Program-made: the position numbers and the translations under genes
Part shown: piece after piece, positions 16,228 through 25,092 of the stretch
Layout: the number at the start of each line of letters is the position of its first letter
How positions within the stretch are numbered: the stretch's first letter is position 1
Notes under the pieces: generated by a model
Told to the model about the DNA's origin: nothing
The model's database searches: none
The model's input: the letters and a program-made list of their open reading frames with translations, nothing else
DNA from: Pseudomonas wadenswilerensis
Lineage (GTDB): Bacteria; Pseudomonadota; Gammaproteobacteria; Pseudomonadales; Pseudomonadaceae
NCBI RefSeq assembly: GCF_900497695.1
Contig: NZ_UIDD01000001.1
Location: 550,229-614,228 of the forward strand
Length of the DNA: 64,000 bases
Direction: 5' to 3'

Positions 16228-17856
16228 TTACAGGAGCATGGTGCGGATGTCGGTCAGCAGGTCGCCCAGGCGCTTGGTGAAGCGCGCAGCAGCTGCACCG
16301 TTGATCACGCGGTGATCGTAGGACAGCGACAGTGGCAGCATCAGCTTCGGCTGGAAGGCTTTGCCGTCCCAGACTGGCTGGATGGTCGCCTTGGACACAC
16401 CGAGGATCGCCACTTCCGGCGCGTTGACGATCGGCGTGAAGCCGGTGCCGCCAATGTGGCCGAGGCTGGAGATGGTGAAGCAGGCGCCTTGCATGTCGTC
16501 GGCCGAGAGCTTCTTGGTCCGGGCTTTTTCCGCCAGGGCAGCAGCTTCGCCAGCCAGTTGCAGCAGGCTCTTCTGGTCGACGTTCTTGATCACAGGGACC
16601 AGCAGGCCGTCCGGGGTATCAACCGCGAAGCCGATGTTGACGTACTTCTTGCGGATGATCGCCTTGCCGCTAGGGGCCAGCGAGCTGTTGAAGTCCGGCA
16701 GTTCCTTGAGCAGGTGGGCGCAGGCCTTGAGCAGCAGGGGCAGCACGGTCAGCTTGACGCCAGCCTTCTCGGCCACGGCCTTCTGGGCTACGCGGAAAGC
16801 TTCCAGCTCGGTGATGTCGGCGCTGTCGAACTGGGTCACGTGCGGCACGTTCAGCCAGCTGCGGTGCAGGTTGGTGGCGCCAACTTGCATCAGGCGGGTC
16901 ATCGGCACTTCTTCGATTTCGCCGAAACGGCTGAAGTCGACTTCCGGGATCGGCGGAATACCAGCACCACCGGTTGCACCGGCGGCTGGAGCTGCCTTGG
17001 CCTTCTGCATCATGGCCTTGACGTAAACCTGTACGTCTTCCTTGAGCACACGACCGTGCGGGCCGCTGGCAGCGACGGCGCTCAGCTCGACGCCGAATTC
17101 ACGGGCCAGCTGACGTACGGCAGGGCCGGCATGCACCTTGGCACCGTTTGCCGCAGGGGCAACAGCAGGAGCAGGTGCGGCCTCGGCTTTGGCAGCTGGC
17201 GCAGGGGCGGCTGCGGCGGGCGCAGCTTCAGCCTTGGCCGGAGCAGCAGCGGCAGGCGCTGCTGCTGGCGCGGCGGCGCCCTGGACCTTGAGCTTGAGGA
17301 TGAAGTCGCCAGTGCCGACTTCGTCTTCCAGCTTGACGCCGATGCTTTCCACCACGCCGGCAGCCGGCGACGGGATTTCCATCGAGGCCTTGTCGGATTC
17401 CAGGGTGATCAGCGACTGGTCGGCTTCGACCGTGTCGCCAACCTTGACCAGCAGCTCGATGATCTTGGCCTTGCCCGAGGAGCCGATGTCCGGAACATGA
17501 ATGTCCTGAACAGTGGCAGCCGCCGGTGCAGCGGCCGGGGCCGCAGGGGCCTCGGCAGCAGCAGGTTTTTCCGCGGCAGCAGGTGCTGCGGCAGGGGCAG
17601 CCGCAGGGGCCGCAGCAGCGGCGCCCTCGACTTCCAGTTCCAGCAGTTCGTCGCCTTCTTTCAGGCGGTCGCCCAGCTTGACCTTCAGGCTCTTGACCAC
17701 ACCGGCCTTGGGAGCAGGGATTTCCATGCTCGCCTTGTCCGATTCCAGGGTCAGGATGCTCTGGTCGGCTTCGATACGGTCGCCAACTTTGACGAACAGC
17801 TCGATGACTTCACCTTCACCGCTGCCGATGTCAGGTACGCGAATGAGTTCGCTCAC
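16228..17856 (-). CDS. aceF: Pyruvate dehydrogenase E2, dihydrolipoamide acetyltransferase
   Basis: A 542-residue protein with two lipoyl domains (about 2-75 and 118-190; each has ESDKASMEIP with the lipoylated Lys), joined by Ala/Pro-rich linkers, a peripheral-subunit-binding domain (about 242-280, VRQLAREFGVELS) and the catalytic core (about 310-542) ending with SYDHRVINGAAAARF. It carries acetyl groups from E1 to CoA. Translation starts at GTG (17856) with GGAG 9 bases upstream, 13 bases after the aceE stop. Two lipoyl domains match other Pseudomonas AceF; E. coli has three. Confidence 0.96.
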   Translation of the reverse strand: MSELIRVPDIGSGEGEVIELFVKVGDRIEADQSILTLESDKASMEIPAPKAGVVKSLKVKLGDRLKEGDELLELEVEGAAAAAPAAAPAAAPAAAEKPAAAEAPAAPAAAPAAATVQDIHVPDIGSSGKAKIIELLVKVGDTVEADQSLITLESDKASMEIPSPAAGVVESIGVKLEDEVGTGDFILKLKVQGAAAPAAAPAAAAPAKAEAAPAAAAPAPAAKAEAAPAPAVAPAANGAKVHAGPAVRQLAREFGVELSAVAASGPHGRVLKEDVQVYVKAMMQKAKAAPAAGATGGAGIPPIPEVDFSRFGEIEEVPMTRLMQVGATNLHRSWLNVPHVTQFDSADITELEAFRVAQKAVAEKAGVKLTVLPLLLKACAHLLKELPDFNSSLAPSGKAIIRKKYVNIGFAVDTPDGLLVPVIKNVDQKSLLQLAGEAAALAEKARTKKLSADDMQGACFTISSLGHIGGTGFTPIVNAPEVAILGVSKATIQPVWDGKAFQPKLMLPLSLSYDHRVINGAAAARFTKRLGDLLTDIRTMLL

Positions 17857-17869
17857 TTAAAAATACTCC

Positions 17870-20515
17870 TCAGCAGTCCAGTGGGTTGCGTTTGTCCGGG
17901 TCGATGCCGAACTTGGTGATGGCTTCAGCCACGACCTTAGGTTCGATATCGCCACGGTCAGCCAAGGCTTCCAGGGCAGCCAGCACCACGAAGTGACGGT
18001 CGACTTCGAAGAAGTGACGCAGCTTCTTGCGGCTGTCGCTGCGACCGAAGCCATCGGTACCCAGGACTTTGAACTCTTTGCTCGGTACCCACTGGCGAAT
18101 CTGTTCGGCGAACAGCTTCATGTAGTCGGTGGAGGCGATGACCGGGCCCTTGCGGCCAGCCAGGCACTCTTCGACGTAGGTAACCTGAGGTTTCTGACCA
18201 GGCTTGAGGCGGTTGCTGCGCTCTACGGCCAGGCCGTCGCGACGCAGTTCGTTGAAGCTGGTAACGCTCCAGACGTCGGCGCCAACGTTGAACTCTTCAC
18301 GCAGGATCTTCGCCGCTTCGCGCACTTCACGCAGGATGGTGCCGGAGCCCAGCAACTGAACGTGGTGTGCAGCTTCGCGGGTGTCTTCCTCGAGCAGGTA
18401 CATACCCTTGATGATGCCTTCCTCGACACCGGCCGGGATGGCTGGCTGCTGGTAGGACTCGTTCATCACGGTGATGTAGTAGAAGACGTCCTGTTGCTCT
18501 TCGGTCATCTTCTTCATGCCGTCCTGGATGATCACCGCCAGCTCGTAGCCGTAGGTCGGATCATAGGTGCGGCAGTTCGGGATGGTCGCGGCCAGCATGT
18601 GGCTGTGACCGTCTTCGTGCTGCAGGCCTTCACCGTTGAGGGTGGTACGGCCGGCGGTACCGCCGATCAGGAAGCCACGGGTGCGGCTGTCGCCAGCGGC
18701 CCAGGCCAGGTCGCCGATACGCTGGAAGCCGAACATCGAGTAGAAGATGTAGAACGGCAGCATCGGCTGGTTGTGGTTCGAGTACGAAGTACCGGCAGCG
18801 ATGAAGGAGGACATGGCGCCCGCTTCGTTGATGCCTTCTTCGAGGATCTGGCCCTTCTTGTCTTCGCGGTAGAACATCACCTGGTCTTTGTCGACTGGCT
18901 CGTAGAGCTGGCCGACGGACGAGTAGATGCCCAGCTGGCGGAACATGCCTTCCATACCGAAGGTGCGGGCTTCGTCCGGGATGATCGGGACGATGCGCTG
19001 GCCGATTTCCTTGTCCTTGACCAGTTGCGCGAGGATCCGCACGAAGGCCATGGTGGTGGAGATTTCACGGTCGCCCGAGCCGTCGAGGATCGCCTTCAGG
19101 GTTTCCAGTGGCGGCGTCGGGATGCTGAAGCTCTTCGCGCGGCGCTGCGGCACGAAGCCACCCAGGGCGCTGCGGCGCTCGGCCAGGTAACGGGCCTCGG
19201 CGCTGCCTTCTTCAGGTTTGAAGAACGGCAGGTTTTCCAGCTCTTCGTCCTTGACCGGGATGTCGAAACGATCGCGGAAGTGACGCAGGCTGTCGACGTC
19301 GACCTTCTTGGTGTTGTGCGCGGTGTTCTTGGCTTCGCCAGCACCGGTGCCGTAACCCTTGATGGTCTTGGCCAGGATGACGGTCGGCTGGTCTTTGTGG
19401 TTGACCGCCTGGTGGTAGGCCGCATAGACCTTGTACGGGTCGTGACCACCACGGTTGAGCTTCCAGATCTCGTCGTCGGACAGGTCTTCGACCATGGCCT
19501 TGAGCTCTGGAGTGTTGAAGAAGTGCTCACGGACGAACGCGCCGTCCTTGGCCTTGTAGTTCTGGTACTCGCCGTCGATGACTTCGTCCATGCGGCGTTG
19601 CAGGATGCCGTCGACGTCCTTGGCCAGCAGCGGGTCCCAGAAACGGCCCCAGACCACTTTGTTGACGTTCCAGCCACCGCCACGGAACACACCTTCGAGT
19701 TCCTGGATGATCTTGCCGTTGCCGCGAACCGGGCCGTCGAGGCGCTGCAGGTTGCAGTTGATGACGAAGATCAGGTTGTCCAGCTTCTCGCGGCCAGCCA
19801 GCGAGATTGCGCCCAGGGATTCCGGCTCGTCACACTCGCCGTCGCCCATGAAGCACCAGATCTTCTGCTTGCCGGCAGGGATGTAGCCACGGCTTTCCAT
19901 GTACTTCATGAAACGCGCCTGGTAGATCGCCTGGATCGGGCCCAGACCCATGGAAACGGTCGGGAACTGCCAGAAGTCAGGCATCAGCCATGGGTGTGGG
20001 TAGGACGACAGGCCCTTGCCATCGACTTCCTGACGGAAGTTGTTCATTTGGTCTTCGGTGATCCGGCCTTCCATGAACGCACGGGCGTAGACGCCTGGCG
20101 AAGCGTGACCCTGGAAGTAGATCAGGTCGCCGCCGTGCTCGTCGGTCGGGGCCTGGAAGAAGTAGTTGAAGCCGATGTCATACAGGGTGGCGCTGGAGGC
20201 GAAGCTGGAGATGTGGCCGCCCAGATCCGAGTCTTTCAGGTTGGTGCGCATTACCATGGCCAGCGCGTTCCAACGTACCAACGAGCGAATGCGGCGTTCC
20301 ATGAACAGGTCGCCAGGCATGCGTGCTTCGTGGGTTACGGGGATGGTGTTGCGGTATGGCGTGGTGATGGCATATGGCAGCTGAGAGCCACTACGGGTGG
20401 CCAGCTCGCCCATACGGGTCATCAGGTAGTGAGCGCGGTCTTCGCCTTCTTTGTCGAGAACCGACTCCAGGGCGTCCAGCCATTCCTGGGTTTCGACGGG
20501 ATCGAGGTCTTGCAT
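17870..20515 (-). CDS. aceE: Pyruvate dehydrogenase E1 component, homodimeric type
   Basis: An 881-residue thiamine-diphosphate enzyme that decarboxylates pyruvate and acetylates the E2 lipoyl group. The ThDP motif GDGECDEPES...NCNLQRLDG is near residue 225-265, and the length and the start MQDLDPVETQEWLDALE are typical of the single-chain AceE family. It is the first gene of aceEF, with GGAG before the ATG. Its upstream region contains two identical-type palindromes 52 bp apart, probably operators for a GntR-family regulator. Confidence 0.97.
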   Translation of the reverse strand: MQDLDPVETQEWLDALESVLDKEGEDRAHYLMTRMGELATRSGSQLPYAITTPYRNTIPVTHEARMPGDLFMERRIRSLVRWNALAMVMRTNLKDSDLGGHISSFASSATLYDIGFNYFFQAPTDEHGGDLIYFQGHASPGVYARAFMEGRITEDQMNNFRQEVDGKGLSSYPHPWLMPDFWQFPTVSMGLGPIQAIYQARFMKYMESRGYIPAGKQKIWCFMGDGECDEPESLGAISLAGREKLDNLIFVINCNLQRLDGPVRGNGKIIQELEGVFRGGGWNVNKVVWGRFWDPLLAKDVDGILQRRMDEVIDGEYQNYKAKDGAFVREHFFNTPELKAMVEDLSDDEIWKLNRGGHDPYKVYAAYHQAVNHKDQPTVILAKTIKGYGTGAGEAKNTAHNTKKVDVDSLRHFRDRFDIPVKDEELENLPFFKPEEGSAEARYLAERRSALGGFVPQRRAKSFSIPTPPLETLKAILDGSGDREISTTMAFVRILAQLVKDKEIGQRIVPIIPDEARTFGMEGMFRQLGIYSSVGQLYEPVDKDQVMFYREDKKGQILEEGINEAGAMSSFIAAGTSYSNHNQPMLPFYIFYSMFGFQRIGDLAWAAGDSRTRGFLIGGTAGRTTLNGEGLQHEDGHSHMLAATIPNCRTYDPTYGYELAVIIQDGMKKMTEEQQDVFYYITVMNESYQQPAIPAGVEEGIIKGMYLLEEDTREAAHHVQLLGSGTILREVREAAKILREEFNVGADVWSVTSFNELRRDGLAVERSNRLKPGQKPQVTYVEECLAGRKGPVIASTDYMKLFAEQIRQWVPSKEFKVLGTDGFGRSDSRKKLRHFFEVDRHFVVLAALEALADRGDIEPKVVAEAITKFGIDPDKRNPLDC

Positions 20516-20622
20516 GGCTTGCTCCAGGGCGGAAAGGCTTCCAGAATCGGTTGCCTGAGTTTGCGACTGGCCTTTTGGGCAGACGACATGAAATTCTTGG
20601 ATTACCGGAGAGTGTACCGGCG

Positions 20623-20695
20623 TTGTGTAGTTTTACTACAAATGAATCACCATTTCATGCTTTTGAGGTGATCGGGCAGTAGTAAAACTACACAA
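20623..20695 (-). promoter_or_regulatory. Twin operator upstream of aceE
   Basis: A perfect 17-bp inverted repeat (TTGTGTAGTTTTACTAC at 20623-20639 and its complement at 20679-20695) encloses 39 bases. Each arm is itself a palindrome: TGTAGT-N3-ACTACA at the first and GTAGT-N3-ACTAC at the second. Both fit TNGTNNNACNA, the pattern described for FadR/LldR/PdhR-type GntR regulators. The palindrome centres (20633 and 20685) are 52 bp apart, about five helical turns. A pyruvate-sensing PdhR-like repressor is the simplest candidate. Confidence 0.7.
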
Positions 20696-20846
20696 AAATG
20701 GCTCGTGGCCGCTGTTCGGGTTGTGGGAAAAATCGATACCGGTGGTTAAAAACAAGTTAAGAAAAGGTTTGCTGCGATGGTTTCTGCCAGAAAATCAGTT
20801 TTTACAGCTATTTCTAACTTTTGTACGACAGTCCAGCAGTGGTCGG

Positions 20847-20915
20847 TAGGAGCGGGCTTGCCCCGCGAAGCGATTTTCCTGAAAAAGCCCAATCGCGGGG
20901 CAAGCCCGCTCCCAC
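20847..20915. repeat. REP family B, inverted pair
   Basis: Arms at 20847-20868 and 20893-20915 (TAGGAGCGGGCTTGCCCCGC and its complement) lie between the divergent aceE and glnE genes, 35 bases before the glnE start. Confidence 0.85.
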
Positions 20916-20949
20916 TCGCCAATCTTTTCTCGCCGATCAAGGATAGACC

Positions 20950-23886
20950 ATGAGCCTGCCTTTGCTGGCCGAACTGCCGGCCACCCTCACTGCCTTGGTC
21001 AGCCGTAACGAGCAATCGTTTCGTGCGGCTGTCGCCCAGCTCCCCGAATTGTCTGTTGAAGGCTGGAACGCCGAGCGCTGGGCGCAGTTTGCCCGGGTGA
21101 CTGCGGCCAGTGATTTCGTCCTTGAACAGGTGCTGCGCGACCCGGCGATGCTGGTTGATCTGGCCGCCAGTGGCGAGCTCGACCGGGCATTTGCCCCAGG
21201 TGCGCTGTGCGCGCAGATCGCTGCCGCCACCCAGGCTGCCGAGAGCGAAGACGAACTGGCGCGCAACCTGCGCCGCCAGCGCAGCCGCCAGCAGGTGCGG
21301 ATCATCTGGCGCGACCTGACCCGCCAGGCCGACCTGGTGCAGACCTGCCGCGACCTGTCCGACCTTGCCGACGCTTCTATCGACCAGGCCTACAACTGGC
21401 TGTACCCGCGCCATTGCCAGCAGTTCGGCACTCCGATCGGCCACCGCAGCGGCCAGCCGCAGCACATGGTGGTGCTGGGCATGGGCAAGCTCGGCGCGGT
21501 GGAACTGAACCTGTCGTCGGACATCGACCTGATCTTCGCCTTCCCTGAAGGCGGCGAGACTGAAGGGGTCAAGCGCTCGCTGGATAACCAGGAGTTCTTC
21601 ACCCGCCTGGGCCAGCGCTTGATCAAGGCCCTGGACCCGATCACCGTCGACGGTTTTGTGTTCCGTGTCGACATGCGCCTGCGCCCTTACGGTTCGGCCG
21701 GCGCCCTGGTGCTCAGCTTCAATGCCCTGGAGCAGTATTACCAGGACCAGGGCCGCGATTGGGAACGCTACGCGATGATCAAGGCGCGGGTGGTGGCTGG
21801 CGACCAGGTCGCCGGTGCGCAACTGCTGGATATGCTGCGGCCCTTCGTCTACCGGCGGTACCTGGACTTCTCGGCGATCGAAGCGCTGCGCACCATGAAG
21901 CAGCTGATCCAGCAGGAAGTGCGGCGCAAGGGCATGGCCGAGAACATCAAGCTGGGTGCCGGCGGCATCCGCGAAGTCGAGTTTATCGCCCAGGCCTTCC
22001 AGCTGATTCACGGCGGGCGCGACCTGAGCCTGCAACAACGGCCGTTGCTCAAGGTGCTGTCGACCCTCGAAGGGCAGGGCTACCTGCCAGCGGCGGTGAT
22101 TGCCGAGCTGCGTGAAGGCTATGAGTTCCTGCGTTACACCGAACACGCGATCCAGGCGATTGCCGACCGCCAGACCCAGATGCTCCCGGACGACGAACTG
22201 GACCGCGCGCGCATCGCCTTCATGCTCGGCTTTGCCGACTGGCCGAGCTTCCATGCCCAGCTGATGCACTGGCGTGGGCGTATCGACTGGCACTTCCGTC
22301 AGGTGATTGCCGACCCGGACGAAGACGAGAATGAAGAAGGTGAAGTGATCGTCGGCGGCGAATGGCTGCCGCTGTGGGAAGAAGCCCAGAATGAAGAGGC
22401 CGCCTGCCGTCAGTTGCAGGACGCCGGTTTCGCCGACCCGGAAAAAGCCCTCAAGCAGCTTGCCGGCCTGCGCGTCAGCCCGCAGTTGCGGGCCATGCAG
22501 CGCCTGGGGCGTGAGCGTCTGGATGCCTTTATCCCACGTTTGCTGGCCCAGGCGGTGGAGCACGCCGATCCGGACCTGGTGCTGGAGCGGGTGTTGCCGC
22601 TGGTCGAAGCCGTAGCCCGGCGTTCGGCCTACCTGGTGCTGCTCACCGAAAACCCCGGGGCGCTGCGCCGCCTGCTGACCCTGTGCGCCGCCAGCCCGTG
22701 GATCGCCGAACAGATCACCCGTTTCCCGCTGCTGCTCGACGAGCTGCTCAACGAAGGCCGCCTGTTCAGCCCGCCGCAGGCCCCGGAACTGGCCGCCGAG
22801 TTGCGCGAGCGGCTGACGCGCATCCCCGAAGACGACCTTGAACAGCAAATGGAAGCCCTGCGCCACTTCAAGCTGGCCCACAGCCTGCGCGTGGCCGCTT
22901 CGGAAATCGCCGGCAACCTGCCGTTGATGAAAGTCAGCGACTACCTGACCTGGCTGGCCGAAGCCATCCTCAACCAGGTGCTGGCCCTGGCCTGGCGCCA
23001 GACCGTGAGCCGTCACGGCCAGCCCAAGCGCAGCGACGGCAGCCTGTGCGACCCGGGCTTCATTATTGTCGGCTACGGCAAGGTGGGTGGCATCGAGCTG
23101 GGCCACGGCTCGGACCTGGACCTGGTATTCATCCACGACGGTGACCCGCAGGCCGAAACCGACGGTGCCAAGCCGATCGACAGCGCGCAGTTCTTCACCC
23201 GCCTGGGCCAGCGCATTATTCACCTGCTGACCACCCAGACCAACTCCGGCCAGCTCTACGACGTTGATATGCGCCTGCGCCCCTCGGGTGCCTCAGGTTT
23301 GTTGGTCAGCTCGCTGGGCGCCTTTGAGCGTTACCAGCAAAACGAAGCCTGGACCTGGGAGCATCAGGCCCTGGTTCGCGCCCGGGTGCTGGTCGGTTGC
23401 CCGCAGGTGGGTTCGGCGTTCGAGACCGTGCGTGCACGCATTCTCGGCCAGGCGCGCGACCTGCCCAAGCTGCAGGCCGAGGTCAGCGAGATGCGCGCCA
23501 AGATGCGCGACAACCTCGGCACCAAGCTCAGCGCCGCCGGGACGGCGGCCAACGCCTTCGATGCCGGTGTGCCCTTCGATATCAAGCAGGATGCCGGTGG
23601 TATCGTCGATATCGAATTTATGGTGCAATACGCCGCTTTGGCCTGGTCTCACGACCATCCGGCGCTGCTGCGCTGGACCGACAATATCCGCATCCTCGAA
23701 GAGCTCGAGCAGGCTGGGCTGATGCCCGCCAGCGATGCCGTGCTGCTGCGCGAGGTGTACAAGGCGTTCCGTTCCGCCGCGCACCGCCAGGCCCTGCAGA
23801 AGCAGGCCGGGGTGATCGATGCCGGACAGTTCGTTCAGGAGCGCCAGGAGGTGCGGCGGATCTGGTCGGAGCTGGGCTTGAGTTGA
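20950..23886 (+). CDS. glnE: Bifunctional glutamine synthetase adenylyltransferase/removase
   Basis: This 978-residue enzyme adds and removes AMP on glutamine synthetase in response to nitrogen status. It has two nucleotidyltransferase domains with GMGKLGAVELNLSSDIDL (about residue 177; removase half) and GYGKVGGIELGHGSDLDL (about residue 704; adenylylation half), each followed by a helical domain, and a central linker. GAGGIREVEFIAQ and DAGGIVDIEFMVQ are the repeated family motifs. AAGGA precedes the ATG. In P. aeruginosa, as I recall, ilvE follows; here waaF does. Confidence 0.95.
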   Translation: MSLPLLAELPATLTALVSRNEQSFRAAVAQLPELSVEGWNAERWAQFARVTAASDFVLEQVLRDPAMLVDLAASGELDRAFAPGALCAQIAAATQAAESEDELARNLRRQRSRQQVRIIWRDLTRQADLVQTCRDLSDLADASIDQAYNWLYPRHCQQFGTPIGHRSGQPQHMVVLGMGKLGAVELNLSSDIDLIFAFPEGGETEGVKRSLDNQEFFTRLGQRLIKALDPITVDGFVFRVDMRLRPYGSAGALVLSFNALEQYYQDQGRDWERYAMIKARVVAGDQVAGAQLLDMLRPFVYRRYLDFSAIEALRTMKQLIQQEVRRKGMAENIKLGAGGIREVEFIAQAFQLIHGGRDLSLQQRPLLKVLSTLEGQGYLPAAVIAELREGYEFLRYTEHAIQAIADRQTQMLPDDELDRARIAFMLGFADWPSFHAQLMHWRGRIDWHFRQVIADPDEDENEEGEVIVGGEWLPLWEEAQNEEAACRQLQDAGFADPEKALKQLAGLRVSPQLRAMQRLGRERLDAFIPRLLAQAVEHADPDLVLERVLPLVEAVARRSAYLVLLTENPGALRRLLTLCAASPWIAEQITRFPLLLDELLNEGRLFSPPQAPELAAELRERLTRIPEDDLEQQMEALRHFKLAHSLRVAASEIAGNLPLMKVSDYLTWLAEAILNQVLALAWRQTVSRHGQPKRSDGSLCDPGFIIVGYGKVGGIELGHGSDLDLVFIHDGDPQAETDGAKPIDSAQFFTRLGQRIIHLLTTQTNSGQLYDVDMRLRPSGASGLLVSSLGAFERYQQNEAWTWEHQALVRARVLVGCPQVGSAFETVRARILGQARDLPKLQAEVSEMRAKMRDNLGTKLSAAGTAANAFDAGVPFDIKQDAGGIVDIEFMVQYAALAWSHDHPALLRWTDNIRILEELEQAGLMPASDAVLLREVYKAFRSAAHRQALQKQAGVIDAGQFVQERQEVRRIWSELGLS

Positions 23887-23984
23887 TACATCGGCCAGGC
23901 GGTTCAGGCATCAGGACGCCTGCCACGACCACAGTACAGCCCGAGTGGCGTACACTGGTCGACATATAGCCTGAATATAAAGAG

Positions 23985-24022
23985 GGGAGGCCAGGCTGTT
24001 TGCGGACAGTTTGCAGCCTCCC
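23985..24022 (+). promoter_or_regulatory. Leader hairpin upstream of waaF
   Basis: GGGAGGC (23985-23991) pairs with GCCTCCC (24016-24022) in the 156-base gap before waaF. A TATAAA-like element lies just upstream (about 23976-23981). This may be the 5' leader of the LPS-core operon; the role is unproven. Confidence 0.35.
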
Positions 24023-24042
24023 TGATCGTTTCTGGATAAAGC

Positions 24043-25092
24043 ATGAGAATTTTGATCATTGGCCCCAGCTGGGTGGGCGACATGGTAATGGCGCAGACTT
24101 TGTTCCAGTGCCTGAAGCAGCGTCACCCGGAATGTGTGATCGATGTGCTGGCACCCGAGTGGAGCCGGCCGATCCTCGAGCGCATGCCCGAAGTGCGTCA
24201 GGCCTTGAGCTTCCCGCTCGGCCACGGCGCGCTCGAACTGGCTACGCGTCGGCGTATCGGCAAATCCCTGGCCGGCCAGTACGACCAGGCGATCCTGCTG
24301 CCCAACTCGCTGAAATCGGCGCTGGTGCCGTTCTTTGCCGGCATCCCCAAGCGCACCGGCTGGCGCGGCGAGCTGCGTTTCGGCCTGCTCAACGACGTGC
24401 GCAAGCTCGACAAGGCCAAGTACCCGCTGATGATCGAGCGCTTCATGGCCCTGGCCTACCCGGCTGGTGCCGAGCTGGCGCAGCCGTACCCGCGCCCGAG
24501 CCTGCAGATTCAAGCGCAGAGCCGCGACGCCGCCCTGGCCAAGTTCGGCCTGAGCCTGGACCGCCCGGTATTGGCGCTGTGCCCCGGTGCCGAGTTCGGT
24601 GAAGCCAAACGCTGGCCGTCGGAGCATTACGCCAAGGTTGCCGAGACCAAGATCCGCGAAGGCTGGCAAGTCTGGCTGTTCGGCTCGAAGAACGACCACG
24701 CCGTCGGCGAGGCCATTCGTGCCCGCTTGATTCCGGGGCTGCGCGAAGAAGCCAGCAACCTCAGCGGCGAGACCTCGCTGGCCGAAGCCATCGACCTGCT
24801 GTCGTGCAGCAATGCGGTGGTGTCCAACGACTCCGGGCTGATGCATGTGGCCGCCGCGCTGAACCGTCCACTGGTGGCGGTCTACGGCTCGACCTCGCCG
24901 GGCTTCACTCCGCCCCTGGCCGATCAGGTCGAGGTGGTGCGCCTGGGCCTGGACTGCAGCCCCTGTTTCGACCGTACCTGCCGATTCGGCCATTACAACT
25001 GCTTGCGTCAACTGGAGCCGGAAGCCGTGGAAGCTGCGCTGCAGCGCCTGAACGGCCCGAACCTGATCGACGTCATGGCCGAGGTCGATTAA
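24043..25092 (+). CDS. waaF: LPS heptosyltransferase II
   Basis: A 349-residue GT9 glycosyltransferase that adds the second heptose to the LPS inner core, at the cytosolic face of the inner membrane. It has the N-terminal ILIIGPSWVGDMVMAQ nucleotide-sugar fold start, the family segment SNDSGLMHVAAAL and the cysteine-rich LDCSPCFDRTCRFG. It heads the run waaF-waaC-waaG-waaP and three further kinase genes, all abutting or overlapping by 1-4 bases. waaC begins at the base after its stop. Confidence 0.95.
   Translation: MRILIIGPSWVGDMVMAQTLFQCLKQRHPECVIDVLAPEWSRPILERMPEVRQALSFPLGHGALELATRRRIGKSLAGQYDQAILLPNSLKSALVPFFAGIPKRTGWRGELRFGLLNDVRKLDKAKYPLMIERFMALAYPAGAELAQPYPRPSLQIQAQSRDAALAKFGLSLDRPVLALCPGAEFGEAKRWPSEHYAKVAETKIREGWQVWLFGSKNDHAVGEAIRARLIPGLREEASNLSGETSLAEAIDLLSCSNAVVSNDSGLMHVAAALNRPLVAVYGSTSPGFTPPLADQVEVVRLGLDCSPCFDRTCRFGHYNCLRQLEPEAVEAALQRLNGPNLIDVMAEVD

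Noticed and set aside
17150..17640. Ala/Pro-rich repeats within aceF considered as a sequence repeat or frameshift zone
   Set aside because: These are the normal flexible linkers between lipoyl and binding domains; the frame is open throughout.
17993..20671. 892-codon open frame opposite aceE
   Set aside because: Antisense shadow of a conserved pyruvate dehydrogenase E1 gene; no domain motifs and it runs through the aceE operator region.
20746..23223. 825-codon minus-strand frame opposite glnE
   Set aside because: Shadow of glnE; the plus frame carries two complete nucleotidyltransferase motifs.
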